Of a DNA stretch of 48,136 nt, positions 11,101 through 20,648 are shown one piece after another (the stretch's first letter is position 1; each line of letters starts with the position of its first letter). The notes beneath the pieces are model-generated. The model was given only the letters and a program-made list of their open reading frames with translations. It searched no databases and was not told the DNA's origin. The stretch is taken from the NCBI GenBank assembly GCA_015069625.1, contig SVIE01000004.1, forward strand, positions 1 through 48,136, read 5' to 3'. Both the position numbers and the translations under genes were made by a program. The DNA comes from Clostridiales bacterium (GTDB lineage: Bacteria > Bacillota > Clostridia > Christensenellales > Borkfalkiaceae).

Positions 11101-11192
11101 AAACCCTTTTGTTTTTCTTTAAGGTTTTCACTTAGAATTTGGAAGACTTGAAAATATGAATTTGTTATAATCAATTTGCAATTTTTAGCCAT
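8115..11192 (-). CDS. addB: ATP-dependent helicase/nuclease subunit B
   Basis: Overlaps addA by 8 bp; YYTCPYKAFL and C-terminal CTYCNYSGIC Fe-S cysteines, RVIDYKTS nuclease motif. Confidence 0.92.
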   Translation of the reverse strand: MAKNCKLIITNSYFQVFQILSENLKEKQKGLTERNLVFCEDKVSLMAERTICASGGGSFNTDVYSFGKFLHKKKSFGKTLTKEGSAMAIKRILSSVALQRFSKSRTMLAPALYDLIMQLKSASVTPQDLLIAKDQAEGLLKNKLEDVHNVYVAYENYLKENDYSDQSTNLACLSDVILNDEEIVSSNVFLVGYRSWTRQAKDAVACLVKKAKTVTAILTGGDNQSLFLNETVEIFKSVCKNEGVTLSVSEVPSDYAKEAQILIDNMYVPSAYYKKPIDTDNIYLSVYPSCFMELERVAQTIKKLVIEGKCRYKQVTVAIPQSEEYKTAVRQAFSKLEIPYFLDERKAPKGHPLITLILAYLEVMRKNLDRDAFLLFIKNPLITEDKEFADGLENYLVKYNINHKNIRNPFIFGSEEERTKYYEYCQKFMPYFAKPDIRGMLKGIKAEEKLKNYSSMLKASGENVLSEINDRMFETVAGLLEQMDLLLADVEVSLTELKQIFTSGINTLEISVIPQNNDAVFVGAYKEVALAKTKYLFATGLDSQIPVSTADVALLSDGDLTALENLNLLIEPKIRIVNDRERESTALAISAFTDKLLLSYSGAKGACPSEIINYVQKLFNVKGLNFKNEYLTEKQGLLTFAKAVYEYAEGMLADFGMPSAFYKASSEQTKGKIDKLLSDANKEIKIRLEGEDRRVIESNVSPTTIETYYTCPYKAFLSKSVKLKERETGESKANNFGLFVHDILEKYVGRINEVSDKESSDKLVNEIALALKDSEEYAHVLTDVREANNFERLIAETQKYAYRLFFHLQKSQFKPIILEEWLPKERSVKLCGGNVRLSGKVDRVDGYGDYIRVIDYKTSAEVSDNVGDLFTGRKLQLYLYASAFPEKKLAGAYYFKLDNEYKKENEKEKSMVVGATLSDEEVMLAQNSDGKAGDFFPLTKGEIKGQLSEEQIEAYKKYAVAITDKAAEQMIDGVIVASPYEKACTYCNYSGICVFHRLEERKALKVTTETIEKAVEDMQKERGNE

Positions 11193-11322
11193 GTTTTTAT
11201 TTTATCACACTTTATCTGCTTTTTTAAGTACTTTTAAATAAAAATATTCTTTTATTATATGTTTTACAAATCTATTTTTTTGTGTTAATATATGTTATAC
11301 ATTAATTTAGACGGAGAAAAAA

Positions 11323-12381
11323 ATGAAACGTAAATTTTTTCTATCATTGATTTCTGTTCTACTTGGTGGAATTTGTTTAACGGCTTCGGCGTGTAGTTGC
11401 ACCCCGACGCAAACACTTTCTTTAACAAGCGACTGGAATAATAACTCAAATACCATAGGTTATAAAGAAACCGCCGTTTATTCGGTTGAACACGTTGCCG
11501 ATTTTAATTCTGACGGATTAAATTATGCGGTAAGCGATGCGCTTAAAGATGACGTAACTTTCTCTTTTTCTAACGGCACTTATACCGTTTCAGCGCAAAT
11601 CGTTCCCGCAACCACTTCATTTATCCCTAGCAGATACACGGGCAATATCCAAGTCGAATCTGGCCAAATAATTCACTTAACAACTGAATTTAAAATCACT
11701 TCTAGTTACACTTACGGCAATCCCGCCCAAACGAAAACTTCTAACGATTTTATTAAAACGGATTCATACATTTGCACAGTTGGTGCTTCCTATACCCCGC
11801 TATACGTTACGCAAGAAAACAAATATGCTATTCTTTCAGTAAGCGATCAAGGAACTAACGTTGCCGAATCACATTTCAAACGTGAATTTATTTATTCAAC
11901 CGATAAATACGTTATTAACGAAATAAACGTTGACGATAATTCCGTTAAAGCGTTTAAGGAATACAAGTACACTTACAGAACGGCTATCGATAACTCTGAA
12001 CTTTTATTCACGCTTAGAAACGTGAATATAGAAAACGTTGATGGAATCTTCTCACTTCCCACTATATCGGCTACGTACGGCGCCCCACAAACAATAAAAA
12101 TTAGCCGTTTAGAAGATGCAACTGAAAACGTTAATCTAACGGCAAACGGAACGCCTTACACCCAAATGCAAGTTCGCAAATACGTTTTCAACGTGGACAA
12201 TCAAATGATGGCAGGCAAATCTCAATTAGTATTTATTCAAGCAAAACCAACAGAACAAACAAGCACGGTTGATTACAGAGCGCACGTTGTTAAATACGTT
12301 GAACCACTTACCGTTTACGGTTCGTTCGCTCCTATGGGTGCGTTAGTTTATTCGTTACAATCTGTTACCTACGGTAAATAA
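11323..12381 (+). CDS. putative lipoprotein of unknown function
   Basis: Signal peptide plus lipobox (LTASACSC); ORF bounded by a promoter-like upstream region and a terminator downstream. Confidence 0.7.
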   Translation: MKRKFFLSLISVLLGGICLTASACSCTPTQTLSLTSDWNNNSNTIGYKETAVYSVEHVADFNSDGLNYAVSDALKDDVTFSFSNGTYTVSAQIVPATTSFIPSRYTGNIQVESGQIIHLTTEFKITSSYTYGNPAQTKTSNDFIKTDSYICTVGASYTPLYVTQENKYAILSVSDQGTNVAESHFKREFIYSTDKYVINEINVDDNSVKAFKEYKYTYRTAIDNSELLFTLRNVNIENVDGIFSLPTISATYGAPQTIKISRLEDATENVNLTANGTPYTQMQVRKYVFNVDNQMMAGKSQLVFIQAKPTEQTSTVDYRAHVVKYVEPLTVYGSFAPMGALVYSLQSVTYGK

Positions 12382-12401
12382 GACTTAATTTGAAAAAACA
12401 A

Positions 12402-12434
12402 AATGCCCGAGAAGAATTTATCTTCTCGGGCATT
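12402..12434. terminator. bidirectional intrinsic terminator between convergent genes
   Basis: aatgcccgagaagaatttatcttctcgggcatt followed by attttttt. Confidence 0.85.
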
Positions 12435-12468
12435 ATTTTTTAGTTTTAATCGCTTAAATAAAGCCTAA

Positions 12469-13608
12469 TTATAAAACGTTCGTATCCCAGAAAATTGAAT
12501 CGCTTACACTTCCAACAACCGTGAAAGTTGCAAGTTCGTTAAGGTTTGCAAATGCATAATTTCCGATTTCCGTAATGCCTGTTAAATCAATGCAGTTTTC
12601 CGTTTGGCTATTGAAACTTACGAAATCTTGACAGCCGTTAAATGCAGAAACACCGATTTTCGTTGCAGAAGTTGTAACCTTAGTTACTGCGCTTTCTCTA
12701 AAACATCCTGCGCCGATTTCCGTTACGTTTGCAGGAATAACAACTACGCTAAGACCTGCCCCCTTAAACGTTTCTTTGCCGAGTTTTGTTACAGCGTTGT
12801 TTGCGTTAAATGCAAACCCCGTTTCTCCGTTTTTATCTTTAAGTGCGCTACATCCACTAAATGCACTATCACCGATATAAGTAATTTTATTTGATAAACC
12901 TACTTCTACGCCCGTGTTAGCCATGTATGCAACCGTCTTTAACGTGGTGCAACCTGCGAACGCACTTTCACCGATTCTTACTACTTTATCAGAGAAAATA
13001 ACTTTGCTAATCGTTTTAATTCCATTGAAAGCATATGCAGGAACAGTATAATCGCTTGCAGGTTTAATAGTGATTTCTTTAAGTGTTAAAGGCAAGTAAT
13101 AAGTCCCCGTTTCAGAAACGTTATAGTTTTGCGTTACGCTTGTTGAATAATCGTATTTTGAAGTTCCGAATACGTAACCGAAGTTTCTTTCACCATCAAC
13201 TGATTTTTCGCCTTCACCCGTTTCGCCGATATAAGCATCTGCTACCGCAGTCTTACCAACGAACGGAAGGGTTATCTTTTCAAGTGCTTCCATACCTGCA
13301 AACGCACCTTCGTCAATAATAGTTACCGTATCGGGAATAATCAATTCTTTAATGGTATCGTTGCCTGAGAAAGCACCCTTTTTGATTCTACCGATAACTT
13401 CGCCTTCCTTTGCTTCTGCGCCGAGATCAAGCACCGTTTCATCATCTTCTGCGATAAATCTTGTAACGGTATAAAAATCGTCCGATCTATACTTTGTTGT
13501 CAAAAGCCCCGTTTCACCGTCGTTTGGATCTTCTACGCATGCTACAAGCCCGATTGAACACATAGCCATTGCCAACACAAGCAATATTATGCTGAGTAAT
13601 TTTTTCAT
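12469..13608 (-). CDS. leucine-rich-repeat (BspA/LRR_5-like) lipoprotein
   Basis: Start taken at MKKLLSIILL (codon 17 of the ORF); lipobox GLVACVED; repeated I..GAF.G...L..I..P motifs. Confidence 0.82.
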   Translation of the reverse strand: MKKLLSIILLVLAMAMCSIGLVACVEDPNDGETGLLTTKYRSDDFYTVTRFIAEDDETVLDLGAEAKEGEVIGRIKKGAFSGNDTIKELIIPDTVTIIDEGAFAGMEALEKITLPFVGKTAVADAYIGETGEGEKSVDGERNFGYVFGTSKYDYSTSVTQNYNVSETGTYYLPLTLKEITIKPASDYTVPAYAFNGIKTISKVIFSDKVVRIGESAFAGCTTLKTVAYMANTGVEVGLSNKITYIGDSAFSGCSALKDKNGETGFAFNANNAVTKLGKETFKGAGLSVVVIPANVTEIGAGCFRESAVTKVTTSATKIGVSAFNGCQDFVSFNSQTENCIDLTGITEIGNYAFANLNELATFTVVGSVSDSIFWDTNVL

Positions 13609-13804
13609 ATTAGCTCCTTTATCTGTAAGCAAATGATTCTTTGCCAATATACTCATTTTAGTTTAGCATTTACTTCTTGCTTTGTCAATTATATAATTAA
13701 ATATTTTATATGCTTTTATTTTAAAATTGACATAAAAGGAAAAAGAACGCATTTTTTGCGTCCTTTTTGCTATATTTTCACGTATCGTTATTCTCTTATA
13801 TTGA

Positions 13805-15256
13805 CTATAAAATTACCTTACCTTCATAAAAGGATTTGAAAAATCCGTTGGTATCTGCGCCCGTTTTTTCAAATGCGCCCGCTAAATCATCAGGCGTTGC
13901 CACTTTGAATTTATAATCTTCATAATACTTTCTAAGTCCTATGATAAAGTCGTTATCCCCTATCGTTTGACGTAAACAATCAAACATTATACACCCCTTT
14001 ATGTAGGCAATATTTACGTATTCGTATGAACTCGAAAATTCGTTTAGACTTCTAAGCATAACCGTGTTCACGTTACCGAATAATTTTTGATAAACCGAAC
14101 AATAGGTCTTATACGTCTGTTCTGCAATATCCATTAACGTTTGACGTGTAAGAGAATATTCGGGATGATTTTCATAAAACATTACTACGGAATATTCTGC
14201 CAAGCTTTCATCTAAAAATCCGTGCTTAATTTCGTTATTACCAACAACCGCTTGCCACCATTGATGCGCCGTTTCGTGTACTATAACTTCACCTATCGAC
14301 GCTTGTTCTATCCTATCGCTTATCATAACTAACGACGTGTATTCCATGCCCCCTTGCATAAACGGCGTTTGTACGACAGAATACGTTCTAAACGGATATT
14401 TCCCAAACGTTTCGGAAAAGTATTTTATGCTTTTTTTAGCATATTCAAGGCTTCCTTCTGCATTAGTATCGTCGTAATAATAGTAACTAACTGAAACACC
14501 GTTTACGTCTACCGTTAACACCTTAAATTGTTCACTTACAACCATTGCAAACGACCGAGCGGAAGAAATTTTCATCACGTTTGTCGTTTTCTCACCATCC
14601 GTTTGACTTTTAACCACTTCTCCCGAAGTCGCCAAAACGTATTTTTCAGGCATTGTTACACTAACGCTATAATCTGCACACTCGCTAAAAAACGGATCGC
14701 CGTACGAATAATAAACACACTCATAAAAGCCGTTATCGTATGCGCAAAGTATAGGATAACAGTTACCTAAATTTATTGTTTTTTCGTTGTAGCCCGTTCG
14801 AGAAATGACGTTTGCAAGCGTTATTTCATATTCAATTTTAACATCAACGCTCTCGTCTGGATAAAGTTCGTCTTCTAACTTTACCGATAAGACGTTTTTA
14901 TCTTCACCGCAGATAATATACTCACCGTCTTCACCGTTAACACTTACGCTTTTGATATCCATTTTGCCGTAACTTGCTCCGTTTGGGAAGGCTTGAGAAG
15001 TTAATGTGGGGTTCTCTGGCAGATACTTAGAATCTTCTCTATATGCGTTGGCGTGAATATTGAATTTCAGTTCTGTTAGCACGCTTTCCGTTTGATTTTT
15101 ATATCTAACTTTTTCTTGCCCTAAAACCTTCATATCGTCAGTAAGTTCCATACTGATTTCATACGTTACGTTAGCCGTAGTGCTACCGCAACCTGTCACA
15201 ACAAACGCCGATAAGACGCCTATAATTACACTTAATAAAATCCCGATTTTTCTCAT
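13805..15256 (-). CDS. M1-family (gluzincin) metallopeptidase lipoprotein
   Basis: VIVHETAHQWW...LDESLAEYS (HExxH-x18-E) zinc site, GGMEYTSLV upstream; lipobox VVTGCGS. Confidence 0.88.
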   Translation of the reverse strand: MRKIGILLSVIIGVLSAFVVTGCGSTTANVTYEISMELTDDMKVLGQEKVRYKNQTESVLTELKFNIHANAYREDSKYLPENPTLTSQAFPNGASYGKMDIKSVSVNGEDGEYIICGEDKNVLSVKLEDELYPDESVDVKIEYEITLANVISRTGYNEKTINLGNCYPILCAYDNGFYECVYYSYGDPFFSECADYSVSVTMPEKYVLATSGEVVKSQTDGEKTTNVMKISSARSFAMVVSEQFKVLTVDVNGVSVSYYYYDDTNAEGSLEYAKKSIKYFSETFGKYPFRTYSVVQTPFMQGGMEYTSLVMISDRIEQASIGEVIVHETAHQWWQAVVGNNEIKHGFLDESLAEYSVVMFYENHPEYSLTRQTLMDIAEQTYKTYCSVYQKLFGNVNTVMLRSLNEFSSSYEYVNIAYIKGCIMFDCLRQTIGDNDFIIGLRKYYEDYKFKVATPDDLAGAFEKTGADTNGFFKSFYEGKVIL

Positions 15257-15262
15257 AAAAAA

Positions 15263-15294
15263 CCCCGAATAGCTTTTTTATATCTCTATTCGGG
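15263..15294 (-). terminator. intrinsic-terminator-like hairpin abutting the start codon of the M1 peptidase gene
   Basis: Minus strand: CCCGAATAG...CTATTCGGGG-TTTTTT-ATG. Confidence 0.75.
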
Positions 15295-15308
15295 ATTTAA
15301 TGGTTTTA

Positions 15309-16028
15309 TTACTTTTCGTCTTCAAAACTTAAATATTTATCAGGATTGATAACTACGCCTTCTTCAAGCACTTCAAAGTGTAAATGCGCACCGTCTTTAT
15401 ATTCTTGGCGGTTAGTTACTGAAACTTCACCTATAACGTCGCCTTGGCTTACTTTTTGACCAACCGTTACGTTGTCCCCGTCAGCGAGTGAATTATAAAC
15501 AGTTTTAAGTCCGTTACCATGATCAATCGTAATAATATAGCCTTTTAATAAACTGTTTTCAATATTTTCCACAGTACCGTCATACACGGCAAGTACGGGC
15601 GTTCCTTCTTCTGCAAAGAAATCTACCGCTTTGTGTGCACTATATCTTGATAACGTGCTATTGAATACCATTGTTTCACTATATTCACCGATTGACGTTG
15701 CATTTTCAACAGGCATGATGAAGGTTATTGTTGTTATAACAGGCTCTGTTACGTCTGAACCTGGGTTTTCAACGTCTTGACTCGGGTCGTTATTGTTCTC
15801 ACCAGAGTTTCCATTATTACCCGAATCGGTATTTGAACCACCACCGTCTTCATTTCCATTTCCGTTACCCGCATCTGCTGATGGCAAATTGCTGTCTGGT
15901 AAAATTGAGTTTTCGTGTATGATTGCGAACATTGCAGATATTCCTATTGCTAGAATACAAAATGCAAGCACAAAATACACGGCGTTGCGTTTAAGAAACG
16001 TTAAAAATTTTGTTCCTGTGTCTTTCAT
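15309..16028 (-). CDS. M23-family peptidase-domain membrane protein (SpoIIQ-like architecture)
   Basis: Start at MKDTGTKFL with SD ggagg; one TM segment, Asn/Gly-rich linker, then M23-like SAHKAVDFFAEEGTPVLAVYDGTV...GAHLHFEV. Confidence 0.8.
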   Translation of the reverse strand: MKDTGTKFLTFLKRNAVYFVLAFCILAIGISAMFAIIHENSILPDSNLPSADAGNGNGNEDGGGSNTDSGNNGNSGENNNDPSQDVENPGSDVTEPVITTITFIMPVENATSIGEYSETMVFNSTLSRYSAHKAVDFFAEEGTPVLAVYDGTVENIENSLLKGYIITIDHGNGLKTVYNSLADGDNVTVGQKVSQGDVIGEVSVTNRQEYKDGAHLHFEVLEEGVVINPDKYLSFEDEK

Positions 16029-16095
16029 GTTAATCCTCCGAAATTTGATTTCGTTTTTGTTATTCCCATAAAAAACCTTTCTATACCTGAAAAAA

Positions 16096-16521
16096 TTAAA
16101 AACTTCCAAAAATTATCGGTGAACCTACTTTTATTCCGTTTTCACCAACAAACACGTGCAGATTAACTGTTTTCCCTTGCACCGTTGCTTTATACTTTAT
16201 AATTTGCGCATACGCATAATAACTAGTTCCGCCTTCGTGATTTTCTACTAATACAAGTTGTGCATTAAAACGATTAAATATATCATCTTTGGTAACGTGC
16301 CCCCCGACCCTGCAACTTTCACCGCTAATATTTGATAGGGCCTTATATGTATTTATATCGCTTAACGTAACTATATCCGCACTTGACGAATAATTTTCTA
16401 AATAAATTTCATAACCGCTTTTTCCATCTATAAACTCATAAAAAAGCGGGCGGTTAGGAAAATATTGCACCGAACAAATAACTATAATTGATGATAATAT
16501 TACTGCAAGCTTTTTCAACAT
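16096..16521 (-). CDS. hypothetical exported/membrane-anchored protein
   Basis: N-terminal hydrophobic segment; ORF lies in a co-directional cluster. Confidence 0.6.
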   Translation of the reverse strand: MLKKLAVILSSIIVICSVQYFPNRPLFYEFIDGKSGYEIYLENYSSSADIVTLSDINTYKALSNISGESCRVGGHVTKDDIFNRFNAQLVLVENHEGGTSYYAYAQIIKYKATVQGKTVNLHVFVGENGIKVGSPIIFGSF

Positions 16522-16527
16522 AAAAAA

Positions 16528-16551
16528 ACTCCCACAAAGCTTTGTGAGAGT
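16528..16551 (-). terminator. intrinsic-terminator-like hairpin abutting the start codon of the 16096..16521 gene
   Basis: Minus strand: ACTCTCACAAAGCTTTGTGGGAGT-TTTTTT-ATG. Confidence 0.75.
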
Positions 16552-16584
16552 ATTTCCATATTTTTGGTTTTTTATACTTAAATT

Positions 16585-17373
16585 TTACATTATGCTTTTC
16601 GACACGATTTCGTTGATATCATCTAAAATCATATCAGGCTTAACTTCATGAACTTTTGCCATTTCGAGCGTGGTTTCGCCAGATAACACTAAAATTGTAT
16701 TCATGCCGTTATTTTTACCAAACGCTATATCCGTATGCAATCTATCGCCTATCATTGTGATTTGACTTTTTTCTACGCCAAGTTTACTTGCAAGCATATC
16801 CGCCATAACTTCAAAAGGCTTTCCTATAATTTTATCAGGCTCTCTTCCACTACTTGTTTTAAGAAGACTGATAAACGAGCCTGCGTCTGGAATAAACACG
16901 CCTTTTGCAGGACAAGTGTTATCAGGGTGAGTGGATAAATAGGTTGCACCAAGCACAATAAGTTCGTTTGCAATCACAAGTTTTTTATAAGTTAACTCTT
17001 TATCGAAAGTTAAAAGCACGATATCCGCTTTTTCCGACACCTTAATTCCGCAATCCTTGATGTGCTTAGTTACACTTTCCGTTGCAACGGGATAAACAGT
17101 TTTATCAGGATAAAATGCTTTTAGATAATCTATCCCTGCATCAAGCGAAGAATAAAAAATATCTCTATCGTCCCAAATTCCTATTCTTTTAAGTTTTTCG
17201 TAATATGCATCGTCCGTCCCAGAAGAATTGTTGGTTAAATACACAACTTGAACACCTTTATCACGAAGATAATTAAGCGTTCCTTTAACGTCCCCTATCA
17301 ATTCACCGTCGAGATATACCGTTCCATCTAGGTCAAGCATAACAACTTTTGTGTCTTTTATAAACTCTTTCAT
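16585..17373 (-). CDS. HAD-IIA family hydrolase (NagD/p-nitrophenylphosphatase-like)
   Basis: VMLDLDGTVYLDGELIGD, YLTNNSSGT, MIGDRLHTDIAFGKNNGM. Confidence 0.9.
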   Translation of the reverse strand: MKEFIKDTKVVMLDLDGTVYLDGELIGDVKGTLNYLRDKGVQVVYLTNNSSGTDDAYYEKLKRIGIWDDRDIFYSSLDAGIDYLKAFYPDKTVYPVATESVTKHIKDCGIKVSEKADIVLLTFDKELTYKKLVIANELIVLGATYLSTHPDNTCPAKGVFIPDAGSFISLLKTSSGREPDKIIGKPFEVMADMLASKLGVEKSQITMIGDRLHTDIAFGKNNGMNTILVLSGETTLEMAKVHEVKPDMILDDINEIVSKSIM

Positions 17374-17386
17374 TTTATTTCTTCCT

Positions 17387-18544
17387 TTATATTTTCAATA
17401 GGTTATATCCATATGGAAAGTATTTTACCGCTCTATCGATAAGTTTATCTTCTGCTTCCAACTTCTGCTCAATTGCTAACGCAGTTAATATTTCCATATT
17501 TTGTTTTATTTCTTTTTCAACGGCTTGCGCAAACGATAACAGTTTGCCATATTTAATTTTATAATGCCTATAATACGACGTCCTAGCACGAAATAATTCG
17601 CTCCTATCAATACCTAGCACGTTTGAAGCCTGTTCTATTTCGGTTAAATCGATTGCGTCATGTCCTTTTACAATGCGTGTTTGTACGCTTTTATATAACG
17701 AATACACCCGCCTTCCTACGTGGCTATAACAATCCGTGCCCCCGCACCCTATCGCTTTATAAAGCATATTATACTGCTCGTATGCAGAGTTATCGTATAT
17801 CTCTCCATTAGATATTACATTACCAACTTGCATTTTAATCTGTGCTTGTAAAGATTGTTCGTTATCACCTGATAAACAAGCGGTAACATAATCTATTATG
17901 CCACTTTTTATTAGTGCATAGCCACCCTTGTTCGTAACAGCACCGTCTAACACGGCTTTTAATCGGTAATCATAAAGCGCAGTTATGTTCTTAACTATCA
18001 GATGCGCTCTATCTTCATCACCGTGCACGCACTCAATAATTTTATCATCAATGAGTATAATTTGTTCAGCGTTACCCTGTACACGATTTAACGCCCCACC
18101 ACATTTCACAAAGAACGTATCATCAAGTACACCGTCAATATCACGTCCTAAAACGACGCTCACGTGGGGTATCCCCCTTAACCCTGCAAAGTATGAGATA
18201 ACTTTGCTTAGGCTAGAATCTACGCTTACAACCGCCCTAACGTCATCAGGAAGGGCAAATAGTTCTGCAATCCGTTCTATGTTATAAACGCCATAATCTT
18301 CAATCGTCATGCCTAAGGGTACGCAATTTGCCTCACGAATAAGCGAAAAGATTTTCTTAACACACTTAACGTAACTTTTTGACGTTGCCACAAAAATAAC
18401 CTTTGAAAAAGGGGCTGTCTCTTTAAGCGTTTGAATAAGCAAACTATCACTATCGCCCGATATAATTTGTGTGCGTTTATTAGTGGTATTATATATTAAT
18501 TCTGTTATATCATTTGTAAAAGCCGTAAATTTATTTTTGCTCAC
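17387..18544 (-). CDS. uncharacterised protein, possibly a divergent glycerol-1-phosphate dehydrogenase/AraM-like fold
   Basis: Long ORF; likely GTG start at 18544 rather than TTG at 18568. VVSVDSSLSKVISYFAGLRGIPHVSVVLGRDIDGVLDD resembles by eye the NAD/substrate region of AraM proteins. Confidence 0.6.
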   Translation of the reverse strand: MSKNKFTAFTNDITELIYNTTNKRTQIISGDSDSLLIQTLKETAPFSKVIFVATSKSYVKCVKKIFSLIREANCVPLGMTIEDYGVYNIERIAELFALPDDVRAVVSVDSSLSKVISYFAGLRGIPHVSVVLGRDIDGVLDDTFFVKCGGALNRVQGNAEQIILIDDKIIECVHGDEDRAHLIVKNITALYDYRLKAVLDGAVTNKGGYALIKSGIIDYVTACLSGDNEQSLQAQIKMQVGNVISNGEIYDNSAYEQYNMLYKAIGCGGTDCYSHVGRRVYSLYKSVQTRIVKGHDAIDLTEIEQASNVLGIDRSELFRARTSYYRHYKIKYGKLLSFAQAVEKEIKQNMEILTALAIEQKLEAEDKLIDRAVKYFPYGYNLLKI

Positions 18545-18675
18545 CGCTTTTAACCTGTTATATATCAATTTTAATCGTTATTACAGGATTTGTCAACAAA
18601 AGCACCATTAAAAGGCAAATTTATGGATTTTTCCTGTTATTTATCTTCTTTTTGTTTGTTTTTTTCAAAAAAGCA

Positions 18676-18703
18676 TTGAAATTATTTTCAAATATGTTAT
18701 AAT
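18676..18703 (+). promoter_or_regulatory. sigma-70-type promoter of HU gene
   Basis: TTGAAA - 16 bp - TATAAT. Confidence 0.7.
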
Positions 18704-18734
18704 ATTTATAATAACGTTTTGGAGGAAATGAAGG

Positions 18735-19010
18735 ATGAACAAAAGCGATTTAATTAGAGCTATTGCTAATAACGAGGGGATTACCTTGAGTGCGGCAACC
18801 GCTGTGTTTGACAGTTTCATCAACGCTATTACCGAAGGACTAAATAATGGTGAAAAAATTCAGATTTCAGGATTTGGTACGTTTGAACTCAAATGTAAAG
18901 AAGCCAGAGAAGGCATAAATCCAAAAACTGGCGAAAAGATTAGCGTTGAAGCCACAAGAACCCCCGTGTTCAAATTCGGCAAAGCTTACAAAGACTCATT
19001 CAATAAATAA
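18735..19010 (+). CDS. HU-family DNA-binding protein
   Basis: MNKSDLIRAIANNEGITLSAA...ISGFGTFELK..REGINPKTGEKI; SD ggagg. Confidence 0.95.
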   Translation: MNKSDLIRAIANNEGITLSAATAVFDSFINAITEGLNNGEKIQISGFGTFELKCKEAREGINPKTGEKISVEATRTPVFKFGKAYKDSFNK

Positions 19011-19025
19011 TTTTGCTAGATTACC

Positions 19026-19060
19026 AAAAGAACCTAACAACGTTAGGTTCTTTTATTTTT
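19026..19060 (+). terminator. intrinsic terminator downstream of HU gene
   Basis: aaaagaacctaacaacgttaggttcttttattttt. Confidence 0.85.
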
Positions 19061-19266
19061 TGCATAATTTGTAATAAAATTATAGTATTATTTAATATGT
19101 TATTATATAGGACTATTTTTAATTGTTTGTTTAAGCCATATTTGCGGACTATTTTCTTTTTTATTCTAAAAAGGCAAATTTATAGCACCCCGTATATTCA
19201 ACCATTTTTTTGTTCATGTCTGCAAATTTAACAAATCATAATTGAACGCCCTAAAAAATCACATAC

Positions 19267-19296
19267 AAAAAAGCACAGACTACGCCTGTGCTTTTT
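19267..19296 (-). terminator. intrinsic terminator downstream of tuf
   Basis: Minus strand AAAAAGCACAGGCGTAGTCTGTGCTTTTTT. Confidence 0.85.
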
Positions 19297-19320
19297 GAAT
19301 TTTAGGTAAATTTCCTTAAA

Positions 19321-20538
19321 TTACTTAATAATTTTAGAAACTACGCCTGAACCAACCGTTCTGCCACCTTCACGGATAGCGAATCTTAAACCTTCTTCCA
19401 TAGCGATAGGAGTGATAAGTTTAACGGTCATTTTGATGTTGTCACCAGGCATAACCATTTCTACGCCATCTTCAAGAGTGATTGAACCAGTAACGTCGGT
19501 CGTTCTGAAATAGAACTGAGGACGATAGTTGTTGAAGAACGGGGTATGACGACCACCTTCTTCTTTGGTAAGGATATATACTTGACCTTCGAATTCGGTG
19601 TGGGGTTTTACAGAACCAGGTTTTGCAATAACTTGTCCACGTTCGATATCTTTCTTATCGATACCACGGAGAAGAGCACCAACGTTGTCACCAGCTTGAG
19701 CTTCGTCAAGAAGTTTTCTGAACATTTCAAGACCGGTAATAACGGTGTTCTTGCTTTCTTCAGAAAGACCAACGATTTCAGCGGGATCGTTAACGTGTGC
19801 AACACCTCTTTCTACTCTACCAGTTGCAACGGTACCACGACCAGAAATCGTGAATACGTCTTCTACAGGGAGAAGGAAAGGTTTAGCATCGTCTCTTTCA
19901 GGGGTTGGGATATATTCGTCAATAGCTGCCATAAGTTCTCTAACACATGCGGTTGCAGGATCAGTCTTAACTACGTCGTCGGGGTTGTTTTGTGCACATT
20001 CTAATGCTTTAAGTGCAGAACCCTTGATGATAGGAGTATCGTCTCCAGGGAATCCGTATTCATTGAGAAGTTCTCTGATTTCCATTTCAACGAGTTCTAA
20101 GAGTTCAGGATCGTCGAGTTGGTCGCATTTGTTCATGAATACTACGATATAAGGAACACCTACTTGACGAGCAAGAAGAATGTGTTCTCTAGTTTGGGGC
20201 ATTGGGCCGTCGGTAGCAGCAACAACTAAGATTGCGCCGTCCATTTGTGCAGCACCAGTGATCATGTTCTTAACGTAGTCTGCGTGTCCGGGGCAGTCAA
20301 CGTGTGCATAGTGACGTGCGTCCGTTTGATATTCAACGTGAGAGGTGTTAATTGTTATACCTCTTGCCTTTTCTTCCGGAGCCTTGTCGATTTCGTCATA
20401 CTTCATTTTTTGTGCTTGACCGTTAGCAGCCATAACCATGGTTATAGCAGCGGTAAGAGTAGTTTTACCGTGGTCAACGTGACCGATAGTACCGATGTTA
20501 ATATGCGGTTTGCTTCTGTCAAATTTTGCCTTTGCCAT
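19321..20538 (-). CDS. tuf: elongation factor Tu
   Basis: [33 protein letters not shown], full-length EF-Tu. Confidence 0.98.
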   Translation of the reverse strand: MAKAKFDRSKPHINIGTIGHVDHGKTTLTAAITMVMAANGQAQKMKYDEIDKAPEEKARGITINTSHVEYQTDARHYAHVDCPGHADYVKNMITGAAQMDGAILVVAATDGPMPQTREHILLARQVGVPYIVVFMNKCDQLDDPELLELVEMEIRELLNEYGFPGDDTPIIKGSALKALECAQNNPDDVVKTDPATACVRELMAAIDEYIPTPERDDAKPFLLPVEDVFTISGRGTVATGRVERGVAHVNDPAEIVGLSEESKNTVITGLEMFRKLLDEAQAGDNVGALLRGIDKKDIERGQVIAKPGSVKPHTEFEGQVYILTKEEGGRHTPFFNNYRPQFYFRTTDVTGSITLEDGVEMVMPGDNIKMTVKLITPIAMEEGLRFAIREGGRTVGSGVVSKIIK

Positions 20539-20611
20539 TATTTGTTTCCTCCAAAAAATTCCTGATGTTTTATTTTTAAATTATTTTTTAGTTTTTTTCA
20601 AACATAATTAC

Positions 20612-20640
20612 ATTTTACAATAAATTTAATATATTGTCAA
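20612..20640 (-). promoter_or_regulatory. promoter for tuf
   Basis: Minus strand TTGACA - 17 bp - TAAAAT in the fusA-tuf intergenic region. Confidence 0.7.
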
Positions 20641-20648
20641 CGAATTAT

